A DNA stretch of 64,000 nucleotides from Monodelphis domestica (GCF_027887165.1 NC_077228.1:211891635-211955634); one strand, 5' to 3'; counted from the stretch's first letter, positions 38,873 to 50,535 are shown. Notes: a model not told the origin generated them from the letters alone. Numbers and translations: made by a program.

Positions 38873-39339
38873 TTAGTCTGCCCTCTTCCACCTCGGCAAT
38901 CTTCAGTACCCTTAACCCTATCTCAAATTTGTTTGGAGTCACTCCCATCATCAAGATCCAATCCTCTGCCACTTCTTGAATAAAATTTCCTCTAGTACTC
39001 GCCCTGGGCACTGAAAGTGATCTGTACCTCATAAAATAATAAAGAGATTGTACTTATCACACTCTCCTTTGTATCATGGTCATTTCAGCACATTAGTTAC
39101 AATGGCATCAAACTCAAATAGGAATGGATCATGAAACAATACATTAGGATCCTTAAGGGGTATATTTAGAAAATTCACATATTAACAATATCTTCTACTG
39201 AATTTTAATTTATTTTGGTAAATATTTCCTAATTACATTTTAACCTGATTCCTTCAACATTAAGTATTATTGTAGGCTAGGTCTGTATTTGACAAGTGCC
39301 TACACTGATTAAATGCATTGGGAGCTATTAACTCCTCTT

Positions 39340-39440
39340 ATTTGACAAGTGAGGAAGTTAGGTCCAAGGAAGTAAAATGAAGGGCCCAAGGTCACACAGG
39401 TAATTGATAGTAGCACTGGGATTTGATGACAACTCTTATT
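39340..39440 (-). repeat. MIR-type fragment, reverse
   Basis: TTTGACAAGTGAGGAAGTTA then AAGGGCCCAAGGTCACACAG. Confidence 0.5.
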
Positions 39441-39599
39441 TTAAATGAATTTTTTTCCACTGAACCAGTCTCTTCAGTCCTAAATCCCTATTACCTTTTT
39501 CTCCATGATGTCTAACAGAGGGTATTCCTAATATGAAGGAATACATTAAGCCATCAAGTCAAGAATTATTTAATTCTTCAAGAATTAATGCTTCCTTCC

Positions 39600-39870
39600 T
39601 TCCTCAAGTAAAATCCTAAGCCATGGGGATACAAAGAAAGGCAGAAGACAGTTCCTGCCCTCAAGGAACTCACATTCTAACAGAGGAGGCAAGATGCAAA
39701 ACCCACAGTACCGACACGATATATACAATGCAATGAAAGGTAATCTCGGAGGGAAGGGCCTAATATTGAGGGGGAGGAAGAGGGGGACAACGGTAAATAC
39801 TAATGGCAAAAGGTGGTTCAGGGGCTGAGTTGGGAAGGAAGCCAGGAGCTGGAGCTGCAAGAGGGGAATT
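39600..39870. repeat. Old interspersed repeat of unknown class
   Basis: CCCTCAAGGAACTCACATTC and GCAATGAAAGGTAATCTCGG match blocks at 47010 and 57735. It is the same family as the fragment at 30330. Confidence 0.5.
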
Positions 39871-40179
39871 CAGATTTATTAGTGCCCATAAAATTCACAG
39901 CCCCACTCATTTAAAAAGAAACTGGCTCTGAGGTCAAAATTCCCTCGCCATGGCAAAAGTAAATGGATGCAGTTTCTACTTCAATGTACCAGCCTATCTT
40001 TCCTCTAGGAAAGGTCTGTTTTTCCCCCAACTTCCGGGCACGCCTGTCCTCGGACTTCCGGGTGCGGGGGTTTGAGAGGAGGATAAGACAAACTCGGAGG
40101 CGCAGGCGCAGGACCTCTGTCTCTCTCTTCCCGCTCCCCGCTAGTCCCTCTCCCTTCCCATCCCGATTTCCTCACCCAC

Positions 40180-40260
40180 CTGTCCCAGAGTTCCTACAAG
40201 CGTAACTTTCCGCAGTGGGGATGGCAGTGGCGTAGATGTTTGGTAGGGAAAGGGGGTATA
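40180..40260 (-). other. Possible TEN1 noncoding first exon (donor side only)
   Basis: This is inferred only from a strong minus-strand splice donor at 40180/40179 within the CpG-rich region. The right edge is arbitrary. It would make TEN1 intron 1 about 10.6 kb. Confidence 0.25.
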
Positions 40261-40684
40261 GAAAGAGGCAACATTCCCCACGTGACAAGAGGATGCCACG
40301 TGATAGGAGCTAAGCCAGCCGAGGTGGGAGGCCGGGGGGCAAGACGACGGTGTACCGTACGTCAGGGCAGGCGTGGCGGAGGCGAGATGCGGCGGCGACC
40401 TTTGCCCCACACTCCGCCTTTAGCCCGGCTCCCACCCCTGGATCGGATTAGAAGCGGCCCAACCTCCTCCCCGCCCTCCTCCTCCCGGCGGGTTGAGTTT
40501 TGCTCCAGCTGGACTGCGGGTCCCGGTCACGTGCCAAGGGCGGCCTCGGGGCGGGGCCACATGTCCTGGGGCCGGACTTGGTCCCGAGCCCGGGACTCTG
40601 AATCCATTAGGAAGGATTAAACGGGCTAGCCGGAGCCGGGGACGTCTGATCGCCATCTCCTTCTGCCTCTTCACCGCTTTCACC

Positions 40685-40793
40685 ATGAATCCGGACTTGC
40701 GCAGGGAGCGGGACAACGCCAGCTTCATGGCGGAGAAACTCACTAATATTCTGGATGGGGGCCTCGAAAGGACTCGGCGCCGCCGAGAGATTG
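40685..40793 (+). CDS. ACOX1: ACOX1 coding exon 1
   Basis: It holds 36 codons plus one base, from the ATG to RTRRRREI, with donor GTGAGA. It lies in the CpG-rich promoter region. Confidence 0.95.
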
Positions 40794-43700
40794 GTGAGAG
40801 CAGCCGAGCGGGGCCCCGGAGCTGCAGGGGCTCTGGGGGAGCTCCTCTGCAGGGTAGCCGGGAATGGGGGTGGGGAGAGGAAACGTGGAAGGGGAGTGTG
40901 TGGGAGAGCAGAGCTAGCCCGGGTTTCCTTAGGCCCCTGGCTCTCGAGGGGTTAGGTAAGGATTGGGCAGGTCGCCCCCTCCTCTGCCTCAATAACCGGG
41001 CAATGCCCCTGTGGCTGCTAGGGAATTGTAGGGAATCCCTGCCACTAAGGGACTTTAACGTCCTTCACCTCCTGCCTTTTTCAGCAAGAAGAGAGGTCTC
41101 TCCAGATCCCCCCTTAAAGCTAGTGCTTTTCTTCTGTTAAGCGTCTCCAATTTTTCCTGTATACATTCGTATGTCTCCCCCATTAAGCCCTAATTTCTTA
41201 GAGTTCAGGGCTGTTGTTTTCTTTCTCTTAGTCTATGAGTTTAACACTTAAAACGTCTAACTGCCACATTCTCCCATCTCCGGAACAGATGGTAATGGAT
41301 CTCTGAATTTTGTGTCTCGCTCCTTCCTTTTCCCCTCTCCTCCAAACTTCAGAGAACCTGATTCTGAATGACCCGGACTTTCAGCATGAAGACTTGAATT
41401 TTCTTTCCCGAAGCCAGCGCTATGAGATAGCTGTCAGAAAGAGTGCCACAATGGTGAAGAAGATGCGAGATTTTGGTATTGCTGATCCAGAGGAGATCAT
41501 GTGGTTTAAAAAGTAAGCGATTGAGTAATAGAGCTCTAAGAATTTAAATTGCCTTTAAAATCCATGCTTGTTTAATTTTTACTTTTCAAGATCTGGGTTT
41601 GTGCTGTCTCTATGTGTGATCTGTGCTTTTCTAATGATCAGGGGTTCGTAACCTTTGTTGGGTGGCATATCTTCTTGAGTACTAGATGGATAGTTTTGAT
41701 AGCATAAAATCAAGTGCATAGGAGTAAAGAGGAAGCCACTTTTGATGAAATAGTTATCAGAATATTTTTGAAAAATTTGTAGACAGATTTTTAAAACCTT
41801 GTTCCATATAGATTAAAGTCAAATAATTTTAAAAGGGAACCTCTGGTCTGCTCTGTCAAACTTGATAGTTCTAAGACCAAAAACGAAGTTTTCCCCTAAT
41901 TTAGCATTGTATTATTCTTCAAGGGCATAATTGCCAGAGGCAGTGTGGAACAACTGAAGTTAGAGATTAGGTTCAAATCCTGATTCTGACACTCAACTAT
42001 CTGTGAACCTTGGACAAATCATTTACTATCCAGGGGTTTTATCTTCCTTATCTTTTAAAAAGAGATGGTTGGATTGTGAATTACAAGGCCCCTTCTACCT
42101 TTGACCCTACTTAATATCTAAGCATTTTGGAGAATTGTCAATTTTGATAAGAGATTTTTCAATTCTTACTCTCAGATACCTTTTCTTTAAAAGACATCCT
42201 TTGATATTTAAACCCAAACAAACAAAAAAAAAGGACTCTACTCCCCCTAGAAAATTTGATAGATTTGTTGTAGTGAGCCTAGAAACATCTTATGGTAGCA
42301 AGAACATTGTTGAGAAACTGAAATTTGAATTTTTTTTTTATTTTGTCATGATGCAAGATGGGGTACAAGCCTTTGTAATGCTAATAAATAGATCTTTTCA
42401 AAAGTCATGAAAAAAGTCTATTGATGGGAAGACCATGAACTGATATGCCCAAATAGAATTGATAGAAATCGTTCCAAGAATTGAACACTATTAGAGTTGC
42501 TAGTTATTTAAATGGAATTAATTTTATGTGTAGATTCTCTACAAAATCTGTTTGATTTGTTATTGATATATGCTAAACATATTTCATTATTAGAACTACA
42601 ATTTTTTGTTTCATGACTTTTCTTAGGTAGCTCTGTGGATTGAGAGCCAGGCCCAGAGACAGGAGGTACTGGATTCAAATTTGGACTCAGATACTTCCTA
42701 GTTATGTGACCCTGGGCAAGTCACTTTAGTCCCCTTACCATTCTTCTGCCTTAGAACCAATACACAGTATTGATTTTAAAAGGGAAGGGAAGAAAGAGAA
42801 AAGAATGAGAAAACGGGTTTAATGATTTCTTCATACTGGATAATTAGTGCCCTGTCCTAATAACATGTGGTCATTTATAGTTAGTTGGGTTTATATATAT
42901 CTCATATTTAATAAATTTTCCCCTTCGTAGCAATAAGTACTTTTAAGCAGTGAAAATATTTATGCCCTAGACCAGCATTAGTGAAAATTTTAGAGATCAT
43001 GTGCCCAAACTGCACCTTCAAGTCACCTACCTGTGAAGCCCCCCGTATTACTCCAGAGAGCAGAGGGAGAAAATATTTGTATTGGGCTATTGGACAGAGG
43101 GGCAGTGCATTAAAAAAATGTCCTCAGACATGCTGGAGAGTGGGATAGAGCAGCTCCCTCCTGCTGCTGGGGCATATGTGCCACATCTTTGCCAACACAG
43201 TCCTAGACAATCCATTTTTTAAAAAATTGATAGAAAATATAGAGCACATTAAAGTTTTCTTTTTAGTAGTAATTATGTTGATTAATTTCTTTAAAATATC
43301 ATTGTGAGGAGGGCAACTGGGTAGCTCAGTGGATTGAGAGACAGGCCTAGAGACAGGAGGTCCTAGGTTCAAATCTGGCCTCAGACACTTCCCAGCTGTG
43401 TGACCCTGGGCAAGTCACTTAACTCCCATTGCCTAGCCCTTACCACTCTTCTATATTGATTCTACGACAGAAGGTAGGGTTTGTTTGTGTTTTTTTAATT
43501 AAAAAAAAAATATATATATATATATATAATTGTGAGGAAGCTAGTTAGCACACTGAATAGAGAGCCAGACTTATAATTGGGAGGACCTAGGTTCAAATCT
43601 GGCCTCAGGGACTACTTAGCTATGTGACTCTGGGCAAGTCACTGAGCTCCAATTAATTCCAGGATAAGGAATGGGTTTTTAAATATATAATATATAATAA

Positions 43701-46502
43701 TAATATATAATAACATATAAACAGATACAGGGATACATATATCATTGTATCCTTATTTTTTTACATGTTGTGTTATTTACAATGTGATGTGTTTTTAACA
43801 TTGTGCAAAATAATAGTACTTTGATATTCTAGAAGAGATCTCAAAATCCACCCTGGAATCTTTTCACTATTACTGAAATTTGAATTTGATAATCCAACTT
43901 ATCATACTACTCACATATGCTCCTTTTATTTTAATAACTTGTATGTATATGGCTATTGAGATGTTGAAGAAGAACATCTAGATGTGAATGAGTAGATGAC
44001 ATTTTAGCTTTGAGTTAGTTGGGATGATAAGTTTTATAAAATATTATAAGCCCTCTCTTTTATCCAACAACATTTTAAATGGACAAATCAGGAACTTCTA
44101 GGGAGCCTGACTTGCATGCTTTTTTAAGTGAAAAAATTATTGTTCCCCAATGAAGAATTGTGATTAATATTGCAAACAAAGGCCACTATTCTTTGCATTT
44201 TGATTACTACTCTTGTTTGTGAGGGTTTCTTTCAATGTATATTCTTGCCTAGATTTTATATGAAGAGTGATTAAGGAATTACCAACTCTTCTAAGATTTA
44301 ACATGATTAGTTATTAGGATTAATTAAGTACTGTTGGTGAAATTGACTACCAGATTGAGAAAAGACACTGAATTTGGCATCAGAAAACAAGTTTGTCACA
44401 ACTCTGGGACTTATTAGTTGTATAATATTGAGGAAGTAATTTTATCTCTAAACCTGAGTTTCCACATTTATGATGTCAAAAGGGTTGACTAGATAAACTC
44501 TAAGATCTCTTTCAACATAAGATTACATAATCCTAAATTATACTGATGTTTACCCAAGTAACTTTGGCAATAAATGAATTCCTTTTCTTCATTCTCCACA
44601 AATCAGTTTATAATTCACCATCCTTGCTGATATTCAGGCATTTTTAAATAGTGTATTAAGCAGCTCATTTTATTATCTTGTTGATATAAAAGCAGGATTT
44701 GACATCCAGAATTTAGTTATTTAAGTAGACATCTGTATCTTGGGTTAAATCCATTTAGATTATTGGGATTCAGGTATATATAGAATTAGTGTAGAAGTTT
44801 GTTCAAGTGCTTGCAATTTTTATATTATTAGACTAGAACAAATAAGTGAGATGCCCTAGAAAGTGGAATGAGCAGTGGATTTGGAGTCAGATGACTTTGA
44901 ATTTTAACTCTGTTTCTGTCTGTGACCTCAAGCAGGTCTCTAAACTTTTCACCTAGCTTTAATTTCTTCACCTTTAAATTGAGAGGGTTGGAATAGCTCT
45001 AAAGTCCCTTCATTTCTAAATCTTGTGATCCTGTAAGTTTGTGTATTGAATGATGGCATACCATTGATACCTTCCTATAAACAGTAAGCCCATCTATTCT
45101 CTTTTTCCTTCAACAAATACGCAAAATAGGAATAAAAATTGCTCCTATTCCTTTATTCAAGAAACATTGTATAGAACATTTCTTGAGAGGTTGACACTAC
45201 ATTTACTGTATTGTTTTTAGTATTATAATTCTATAGCAGTTGTTAACTGGTTTGTGTAATTTGTTTCTGTGTTCAGAACTGACTTTGCCTATGAGGAGAT
45301 AGTTGAGATGAACTTTATCATGATATAAGTAGGCATAAGTAATCTTGTTATTTCTGGTGAAGGATAGACTTGTGAGATATTGGCTGTAGAATTTACTAAG
45401 AATTTTTGTGCCCTAATACACTTTACCTATTTGCCTACCTATTCTAATCGATGCCTTTGGTTACCTAGACAGAGAAAGTTTAAAAATAGTTTTACCCCAA
45501 AACTTCTCAGTTTGTTGTTTCTCTTCTAATCTTGGTTATGTTGGTTTTGTATGAATGGCCTTTTAATATAATCAAAATTATTCATTTTATATCCATCTCG
45601 TTTGGTCATAAATTTTTCCCTTCTCCAAAAATCTGCCAGGTAAACTATTCTGTTCCAATCACTTTTTATATCTAGATCATATACCCATTTTGACCATATC
45701 TTGGTATATAGTGTGAGATATTGATCTATACCTAGTTTCTGCCATACTGTTTTCTAATTTTCCCAGCAGTTTTTGTTAAATAGTGAGTTCTTATCCCAAA
45801 AGCTGGTATCTTTGGATTTATCAGACACTAGATTGCTGAGGTCCTTTGCCCCTAATATATTCCATTGATCCACCATTCTATTTCTTGGCCAGTCCCAGAC
45901 TGTTTTGATGATTATTGCATTATGATACAGTTTGAGATCTGGTACTACTATTAGCCAACAACTTTTTAGCATATTATAACTCTGGAAGGATTTCTTTTGA
46001 TTTTCTATGAAAATATTTTTTTCAGTTGCTGTCATAGAATTTACTTTTAGGAACAAACCAAAATCAGTTAAGATAAACATATACTGAGTTGTTAACTAGG
46101 TTTAAGAGCATAACTACCAGAGATGCCTGGAGTTCTGATTGCTGGTTCATCAGGTTGTAAAATAGTGAATGTGGTTTGTATGGAAAATATTATTACTAAA
46201 ATTGAAAGATGAAGGGCGAAACTTTAATGACTTGACTTTCATGGGTGAGAATTATTTGGAGAGAACATTCTTGTGTAGGAAAAAATATTTTCAGGCAGTT
46301 ATTAGAGTAAGGCTGAGGTCCTTTTCTTTTCTCTCCTGTAGACTACATATGATCAATTTTGTGGATCCAGTTGGCATCAATTACTCCATGTTTATCCCTA
46401 CCTTGCTGAATCAGGGCACCACTGCTCAGCAACAGAAATGGCTGACTCCATCCTTCCGACTCCAGATAATTGGCACCTACGCCCAGACCGAGATGGGGCA
46501 CG
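40685..46502 (+). CDS. ACOX1: Peroxisomal acyl-CoA oxidase 1, N-terminal 143 residues (exons 1-3)
   Basis: FAD enzyme that oxidises acyl-CoA to trans-2-enoyl-CoA with release of hydrogen peroxide; first and rate-setting step of peroxisomal beta-oxidation. Coding exons are 40685-40793, 41353-41512 and 46342-46502. The ATG sits in a good context (TTCACCATGA). The protein reads [18 protein letters not shown].. , then [20 protein letters not shown] and [14 protein letters not shown], then [20 protein letters not shown] and the flavin-contact motif [12 protein letters not shown]. Exon 3 is 161 bases, as in mammals. It is the variant starting LHMIN; the other mutually exclusive exon 3 known in mammals was not recognised. 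The remaining ~517 residues, including the catalytic Glu and the peroxisomal C-terminal signal, lie beyond the window, so intron 3 exceeds 17 kb. Confidence 0.96.
41353..41512 (+). CDS. ACOX1: ACOX1 exon 2
   Basis: The acceptor is CCAAACTTCAG and the donor GTAAGC. It completes Glu37 and encodes [20 protein letters not shown] to EEIMWFK plus two bases. Confidence 0.95.
41513..42610. other. ACOX1 intron 2, left part
   Basis: AT-rich intron; a weak MIR-like patch at 41935-42110. The alternative ACOX1 exon 3 was not recognised here. Confidence 0.5.
42622..42790 (+). repeat. tRNA-derived SINE, 5' truncated
   Basis: TCTTAGGTAGCTCTGTGGAT, GGATTCAAATTTGGACTCAG, then a tail of GGGAAGGGAAGAAAG. Confidence 0.87.
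42973..43200 (+). mobile_element. Nonautonomous hAT-like element, 228 bp
   Basis: It starts CAGCATTAGTGAAAATTTTA and ends TTTGCCAACACAG. The flanks CCCTAGAC (42965-42972) and TCCTAGAC (43201-43208) are an 8-bp target duplication with one difference. Same family as 3275 and 12097. Confidence 0.75.
43308..43500 (+). repeat. tRNA-derived SINE
   Basis: GAGGGCAACTGGGTAGCTCA to a tail with a short internal deletion, followed by an A-run and (TA)n. Confidence 0.92.
43527..43690 (+). repeat. tRNA-derived SINE
   Basis: GAAGCTAGTTAGCACACTGA, TAGGTTCAAATCTGGCCTCA, then a shortened 3' part. It lies directly behind the previous SINE. Confidence 0.85.
43691..45470. other. ACOX1 intron 2, AT-rich
   Basis: Only weak MIR-like patches at about 44365-44520 and 44870-45030. 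No exon-like frame. Confidence 0.45.
45475..46085 (-). mobile_element. L1 3' part, reverse
   Basis: GTTTGGTCATAAATTTTTCC, TGAGATATTGATCTATACCT, CTGCCATACTGTTTTCTAAT and CCAGACTGTTTTGATGATTA read the opossum-type L1 3' region backwards. It ends about 250 bases before ACOX1 exon 3. Confidence 0.8.
46342..46502 (+). CDS. ACOX1: ACOX1 exon 3 (LHMIN variant)
   Basis: The acceptor is CTCTCCTGTAG and the donor GTTAGT. It completes a Lys codon, then [19 protein letters not shown] to YAQTEMGH plus one base. The 4.8 kb intron before it contains only repeats. Confidence 0.95.
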
Positions 46503-46949
46503 GTTAGTCCTTATCTAGAGATCAATGAGTGAAACTATTAAAAGGCTCTCGCTGATAGTGACTCTTACTTGGCATGGTCCCCTTTGAAGTCTTATTTAAA
46601 ACTAGACTTGTGTCTTTTCTTTAATATCTTGTCTCCCTCTAGTAATTTGTAAAATCTCCTTCAGTCTTATTTCTTGAACCAGTTTGCAGAATAGTTAGTA
46701 AGCATAAGTGCTGATAATATTTAAAGAGTGGTGAAACCATCTCCTTTATATGAGATAGATCTACCCACCATCCACGCAGCTAGTTTTACATCAGCATTAC
46801 AAGACAATTATTTACCTAGAAGAACTGTTGCTTTTTATTATGCCATGGATGCAAGGATTGAAAAGGATATTGAATACTAGCAATGCAAATCTTCCTTACT
46901 GTTCATTAGGCTCCAAAGAGACATAGGAGACAATTGACAATCATTTACT

Positions 46950-47710
46950 TTACATCAGATGCTGTGCTAAGGGCTGGAATATAAGACAAAAAGAAGATAG
47001 TCTTTGCCCTTAAGGAATTTACAGGCTAACGAGAGAGACAGGATGAACATATATGAGTAGACATATATGGAATATAAGGTAATCTTGGAGTAGCAGTTAG
47101 GGGACCAAGAAAGGCCTCATGAAGAAGGTGGTGGTTTTAGATGTGACTTAAAGGAAATGAAGGATTCCAGGAGGTGGAGGTCTCTCCATGGTCCACCATG
47201 GAGGAGAGCATGTCCCTACTGTATGGGAGACAGACACAGTTCAAATACACAGAGATGGGAAATGGAATTTTATGTATGCGAAATTGCAAATAATGCAGAC
47301 TGGTGGGATTGTCGAGAGTGTGAAGGGGCTGGAGAGTTAAGGAGGAGCTAGGGTGTGAAGAGTTTTAAATGCCAAATGGAAGTTTATATTTGTAGGTAAC
47401 CACTGGGATTTTTATTGATTGGGAGGTGTGGAGGAATTACGTAGCAGACCTACACTTTAGACAGATCACTTTGTCATCTTTCCAGAGGATGAATTGGAAA
47501 GGTGAGACAATAAAAGGCTATTTCAGTTGTCCTGGTGAATGAGTGGTGATGAGGTCCTTGAATTGGCTGGTGTCTATGTATGGGCGATAGAAAAAGGGAC
47601 TGTGTAATGGAAAGGACAGGAACGATTTGGTGGCTGATTGGACAAATGCAGTAAGAGTAGTTGAGGATAACACCAGTGTTGTGAATTTAAGTGACTAGAA
47701 GGACAGTAAG
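46950..47710. repeat. Old interspersed repeat of unknown class, longest copy
   Basis: Contains TTAAGGAATTTACAGGCTAA, AAGAAAGGCCTCATGAAGAA, GCAGACCTACACTTTAGACA and GAGGATAACACCAGTGTTGT in the order found in many mammalian copies. Noncoding. I cannot name the family. Confidence 0.5.
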
Positions 47711-47727
47711 AGAGGAATTTAGAAAAG

Positions 47728-47925
47728 AGGCAACTAGGTGATTCAGTGGGTAGAGAGCCAGGCCTGGAGATAGGAAGTCCTGAGTTCAAATGTGGCCTTA
47801 AACACTTTCTAGCTGTGTGACCCTGAGCAAGTCACTTAATCCCAGTTGCCTGGTACTTTCCACTCTTCTGCTTTGGAACTGATACTTAGTATCAATTCAA
47901 GGAGGAAGGGAGGAAGGGAAGGAGT
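47728..47925 (+). repeat. tRNA-derived SINE with a GGAA-rich tail
   Basis: CAACTAGGTGATTCAGTGGG, GAGTTCAAATGTGGCCTTAA, ending in GGAGGAAGGGAGGAAGGGAA. Confidence 0.9.
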
Positions 47926-48107
47926 TTTGGGGAGAAGATAATAAGGGTTTTTTTTGACATCCAAAACTGGACTCATTCTCTTTCCTCCCAGAATTTACCC
48001 CTCCTTCTGAATCTCCTTATTCTAAAATGTGAAGTTTGCAACCTCAGTATTGCCCTTGTCTCTTCACCTCCTTCTCTCCCTCAGTTACTCAGTCAATTGC
48101 CAACAAC

Positions 48108-48302
48108 AACAACAGCAAAAAATCCTTACCTTCTGTTTTAGAATCAATTCTGAGTATTAGTTGTAAGGCAGAAGAGTGGTGAAGGCTAGGCAGTTGAGGT
48201 TAAGTGACTTGCCCAGGATCACACAGAAAGTATCTGAGGCCAAATTTGAACCCAGGACCTCCCATCTCCACGCCTGGCTTTCTAGCTACAGAGCCACCTA
48301 CT
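48108..48302 (-). repeat. tRNA-derived SINE, reverse
   Basis: TCCTTACCTTCTGTTTTAGA, AGTGACTTGCCCAGGATCAC, GAACCCAGGACCTCCCATCT. Confidence 0.88.
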
Positions 48303-48309
48303 AACCAAC

Positions 48310-48985
48310 AAAATTAAAAGATAGATTGTTCTTAAGTTCTTAAGATCAGCATCATATCTGAACAATTATAGATAAATCCATGATGATAATATAGTTCTAG
48401 TAGCTTTGTTGAAAACTCCATTATTTTTTGAGATCTATATTTGTAAGTGCAATGATTGGTTGTCTGTCGTTGCATTAAATAAAACAAGCTTCTGGTGTAT
48501 AATTCTAACCACCAGATCCCCTTTTGCCAGACATCCATTTAATACTAAAATTTTAAAACCAATAGTGATGTGATGCTGAGTTTCTACTATTTCCTTGTGT
48601 AATCTACATTGATTATTAAGTCCAGTCTTCCTAAGAAAAGCCTTTTTGTCATTTCTGGCAGCAGTGGCTTGTTTCTGAATTGCCATCGGAAAGCCCCTCT
48701 TGTTTCTAGAAACAAATCTACATGACTCAGCCATTTGTTTAGTATTTCCTGTTCCACATATATGATTGCTGGTTGTGTTCATGTGGTTTTTTTAATTTCC
48801 ATTCTTGGATCTTAACAATTTCATAGGTTCTATCCAGAGAGAAATCACATTCAGTTATATTAGTCAAATCTAATGATGACATGTACCTATAATCAACCTT
48901 TACTACCATTGCTTGAGGAAGTGCGATCCATTTGTTCCAAAAGTATTTCTGAAAGTTTTGGACCTCTTTATCATATGCTATAAGA
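48310..48985 (-). other. Coding-like remnant of unknown origin, interrupted by a SINE
   Basis: The minus strand keeps protein-like stretches such as NFQKYFWNKWIALPQ and ITECDFSLDRTYEIVKIQEW in different places, with continuation just past the SINE at 49190-49235. No family assigned with confidence. A retroviral or LTR-element gene fossil is one possibility. It is broken. Confidence 0.3.
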
Positions 48986-49189
48986 ATTTTTTTTTAAACC
49001 CTTACCTTCCATCTTGGAGTCAATACTATGTATTGGCTCCAAGGCAGCAGAGTGGTAAGGGCTAGGCAATGGGGGTCAAGTGACTTGCCCAGGGTCACAC
49101 AGCTGGGAAATGTCTGAGGCCAGATTTGAACCTAGGACCTCCTGTCTCTAGACCTGACTCTCAATCCACTGAGCCACCCAGCTGCCCCC
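48986..49189 (-). repeat. tRNA-derived SINE, reverse, full length
   Basis: AAACCCTTACCTTCCATCTT to GAGCCACCCAGCTGCCCC. Flanks TGCTATAAGA and TGCTCTAAGG are a likely target duplication with few changes. Confidence 0.92.
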
Positions 49190-49235
49190 TGCTCTAAGGA
49201 TTTCTATCAGTCCTTGTCTTTCTTTTTGGCAAAGA

Positions 49236-50535
49236 AGTGTTCCTCTTTCTCATATAATTCCTGTTTGTGTTGGAGATAAATTCCTAAATATTTTATATTG
49301 TCCAGAGTGATTTTAAATGGAATTTTTCTTTCTACCTCCTACTGCTGAATTTTGTTGGAGATATATAGAAATGCTGATGATTTATGTGGGTTTATTTCAT
49401 ATCCTGAAACTTTGCTAAAGTTAATTATTTCTACTAGTCTTTTAGTTGATTTTCTAAGATTCTTTAAGTATACCATCATATCATCTGCAAAGAGTGGTAG
49501 TTTAGTTTCCTCGATGCATACTTTAATTATTTCCATTTCTTTTTCTTCTCTAATTGTTACTGGTAGCTTTTCTGGTAAAATATTAAATAGAGGTGATGAG
49601 AATCCTTGCTTCACTCCTGATCTTATTGGGAAGGCTTCTAACTTGTCCCCATTGCAAATGATACTTGCTGATGGTTTTAAATATGTATTGATTATTATTT
49701 TGAGGAATGACCTTTCTATTCCCATACTTTCTAGTGTTTTCAATAGGAAAGGGTATTGTATTTTGTTAAAGGCTTTTTCTGTATCTATTGAGCTAATCAT
49801 GTGATCTCTATTGGTTTGATTATTGATATGGTCAATTATGTGAATGGTTTTCCTAATATTAAACTATTCCTGGTATAAATCCCTCCTGGTCATAGTGGAT
49901 AATCCTTGTGATAACTTGCTGTAGTCTCTTTGCTAGTATTTTATTTAAGATTTTTGCATCTATGTTCATTAAAGAGGTTGGTCTATAGTTTTCTTTCTTT
50001 GTTTTTGGATCTGTCTGGCTTTGGAATCAATACCATATTTGTATCATAAAAAGAATTTGGCAAGGCTCCTTTGCTTTTTTGTCAAATAATTTGTATAGTT
50101 TGGGGATTAGTTGTTCTTCAAATGTTTGATAGAATTCACTTGTGAATTCATCTGACCCTGGGGATTTTTTCTTAGGAAGTTCCTTGATGGTTCGTCCAAT
50201 TTCTTTTTCTGAGATGGGATTATTTAAGAATTCTATTTCCTTTTTTGTTAATATAGGCAATTTATATTTTTGTAAATATTCACCCATTTCACCTAGATTG
50301 TCATATTTATTGCCATCTAATTGGGCAAAATAGTTCTTAATTTCCTCTTCATTAGAGATAAGATCACCCTTTTCATCACTGAGACTGTTAATTTGATTCT
50401 CTTTTCTTTTAATTAGGTTAACCAGTACTTTATTTTATTTGTTTTTTCAAAGTACCAGCTCCTAGACTTATTTATTAGTTCAATAGTTCTTTTACTTTCA
50501 ATTTTATTAATTTTTATTTTATTAATAGTGTTTCA
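49236..50535 (-). mobile_element. L1 ORF2 reverse-transcriptase fragment, reverse
   Basis: The minus frame at 49800-49339 contains DTEKAFNKIQYPFLLKTLE, SGVKQGFSSPLFNILPEKL and LPLFADDMMVYL (the FADD catalytic box); at 50287-50027 it contains [20 protein letters not shown]. Two decayed but still readable frames of the L1 reverse transcriptase. No flanking 3' UTR or endonuclease part is seen. Confidence 0.92.

Larger units (their letters stand above)
39990..40900. promoter_or_regulatory. CpG-rich divergent promoter region of TEN1 and ACOX1
   Basis: This stretch is far richer in G, C and CpG than the AT-rich surroundings. Two ACTTCCGGG ETS-type sites sit at 40030-40038 and 40054-40062, CACGTG boxes at 40279-40284, 40297-40302 and 40528-40533, and a GGGGCGGGGCC GC box near 40549. 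No TATA box is visible. ACOX1 coding starts at 40685 going right; TEN1 runs left and still needs a first exon upstream of 29535. A good minus-strand donor (GGGACAG then GTGGGTGAGG) at 40180/40179 could close it. Head-to-head ACOX1/TEN1 is the human arrangement. The start sites themselves are not visible. Confidence 0.7.

Noticed and set aside
39925-39940. AGGTCA half-site upstream of ACOX1 as a PPAR response element
   Set aside because: ACOX1 is a classic PPAR-alpha target, but there is no second half-site at one-base spacing here. The real element may lie elsewhere.
40493-41140. 215-codon frame over the ACOX1 promoter and exon 1
   Set aside because: Only the stretch from 40685 to 40793 matches ACOX1; the rest is CpG-rich 5' flank and intron read-through.
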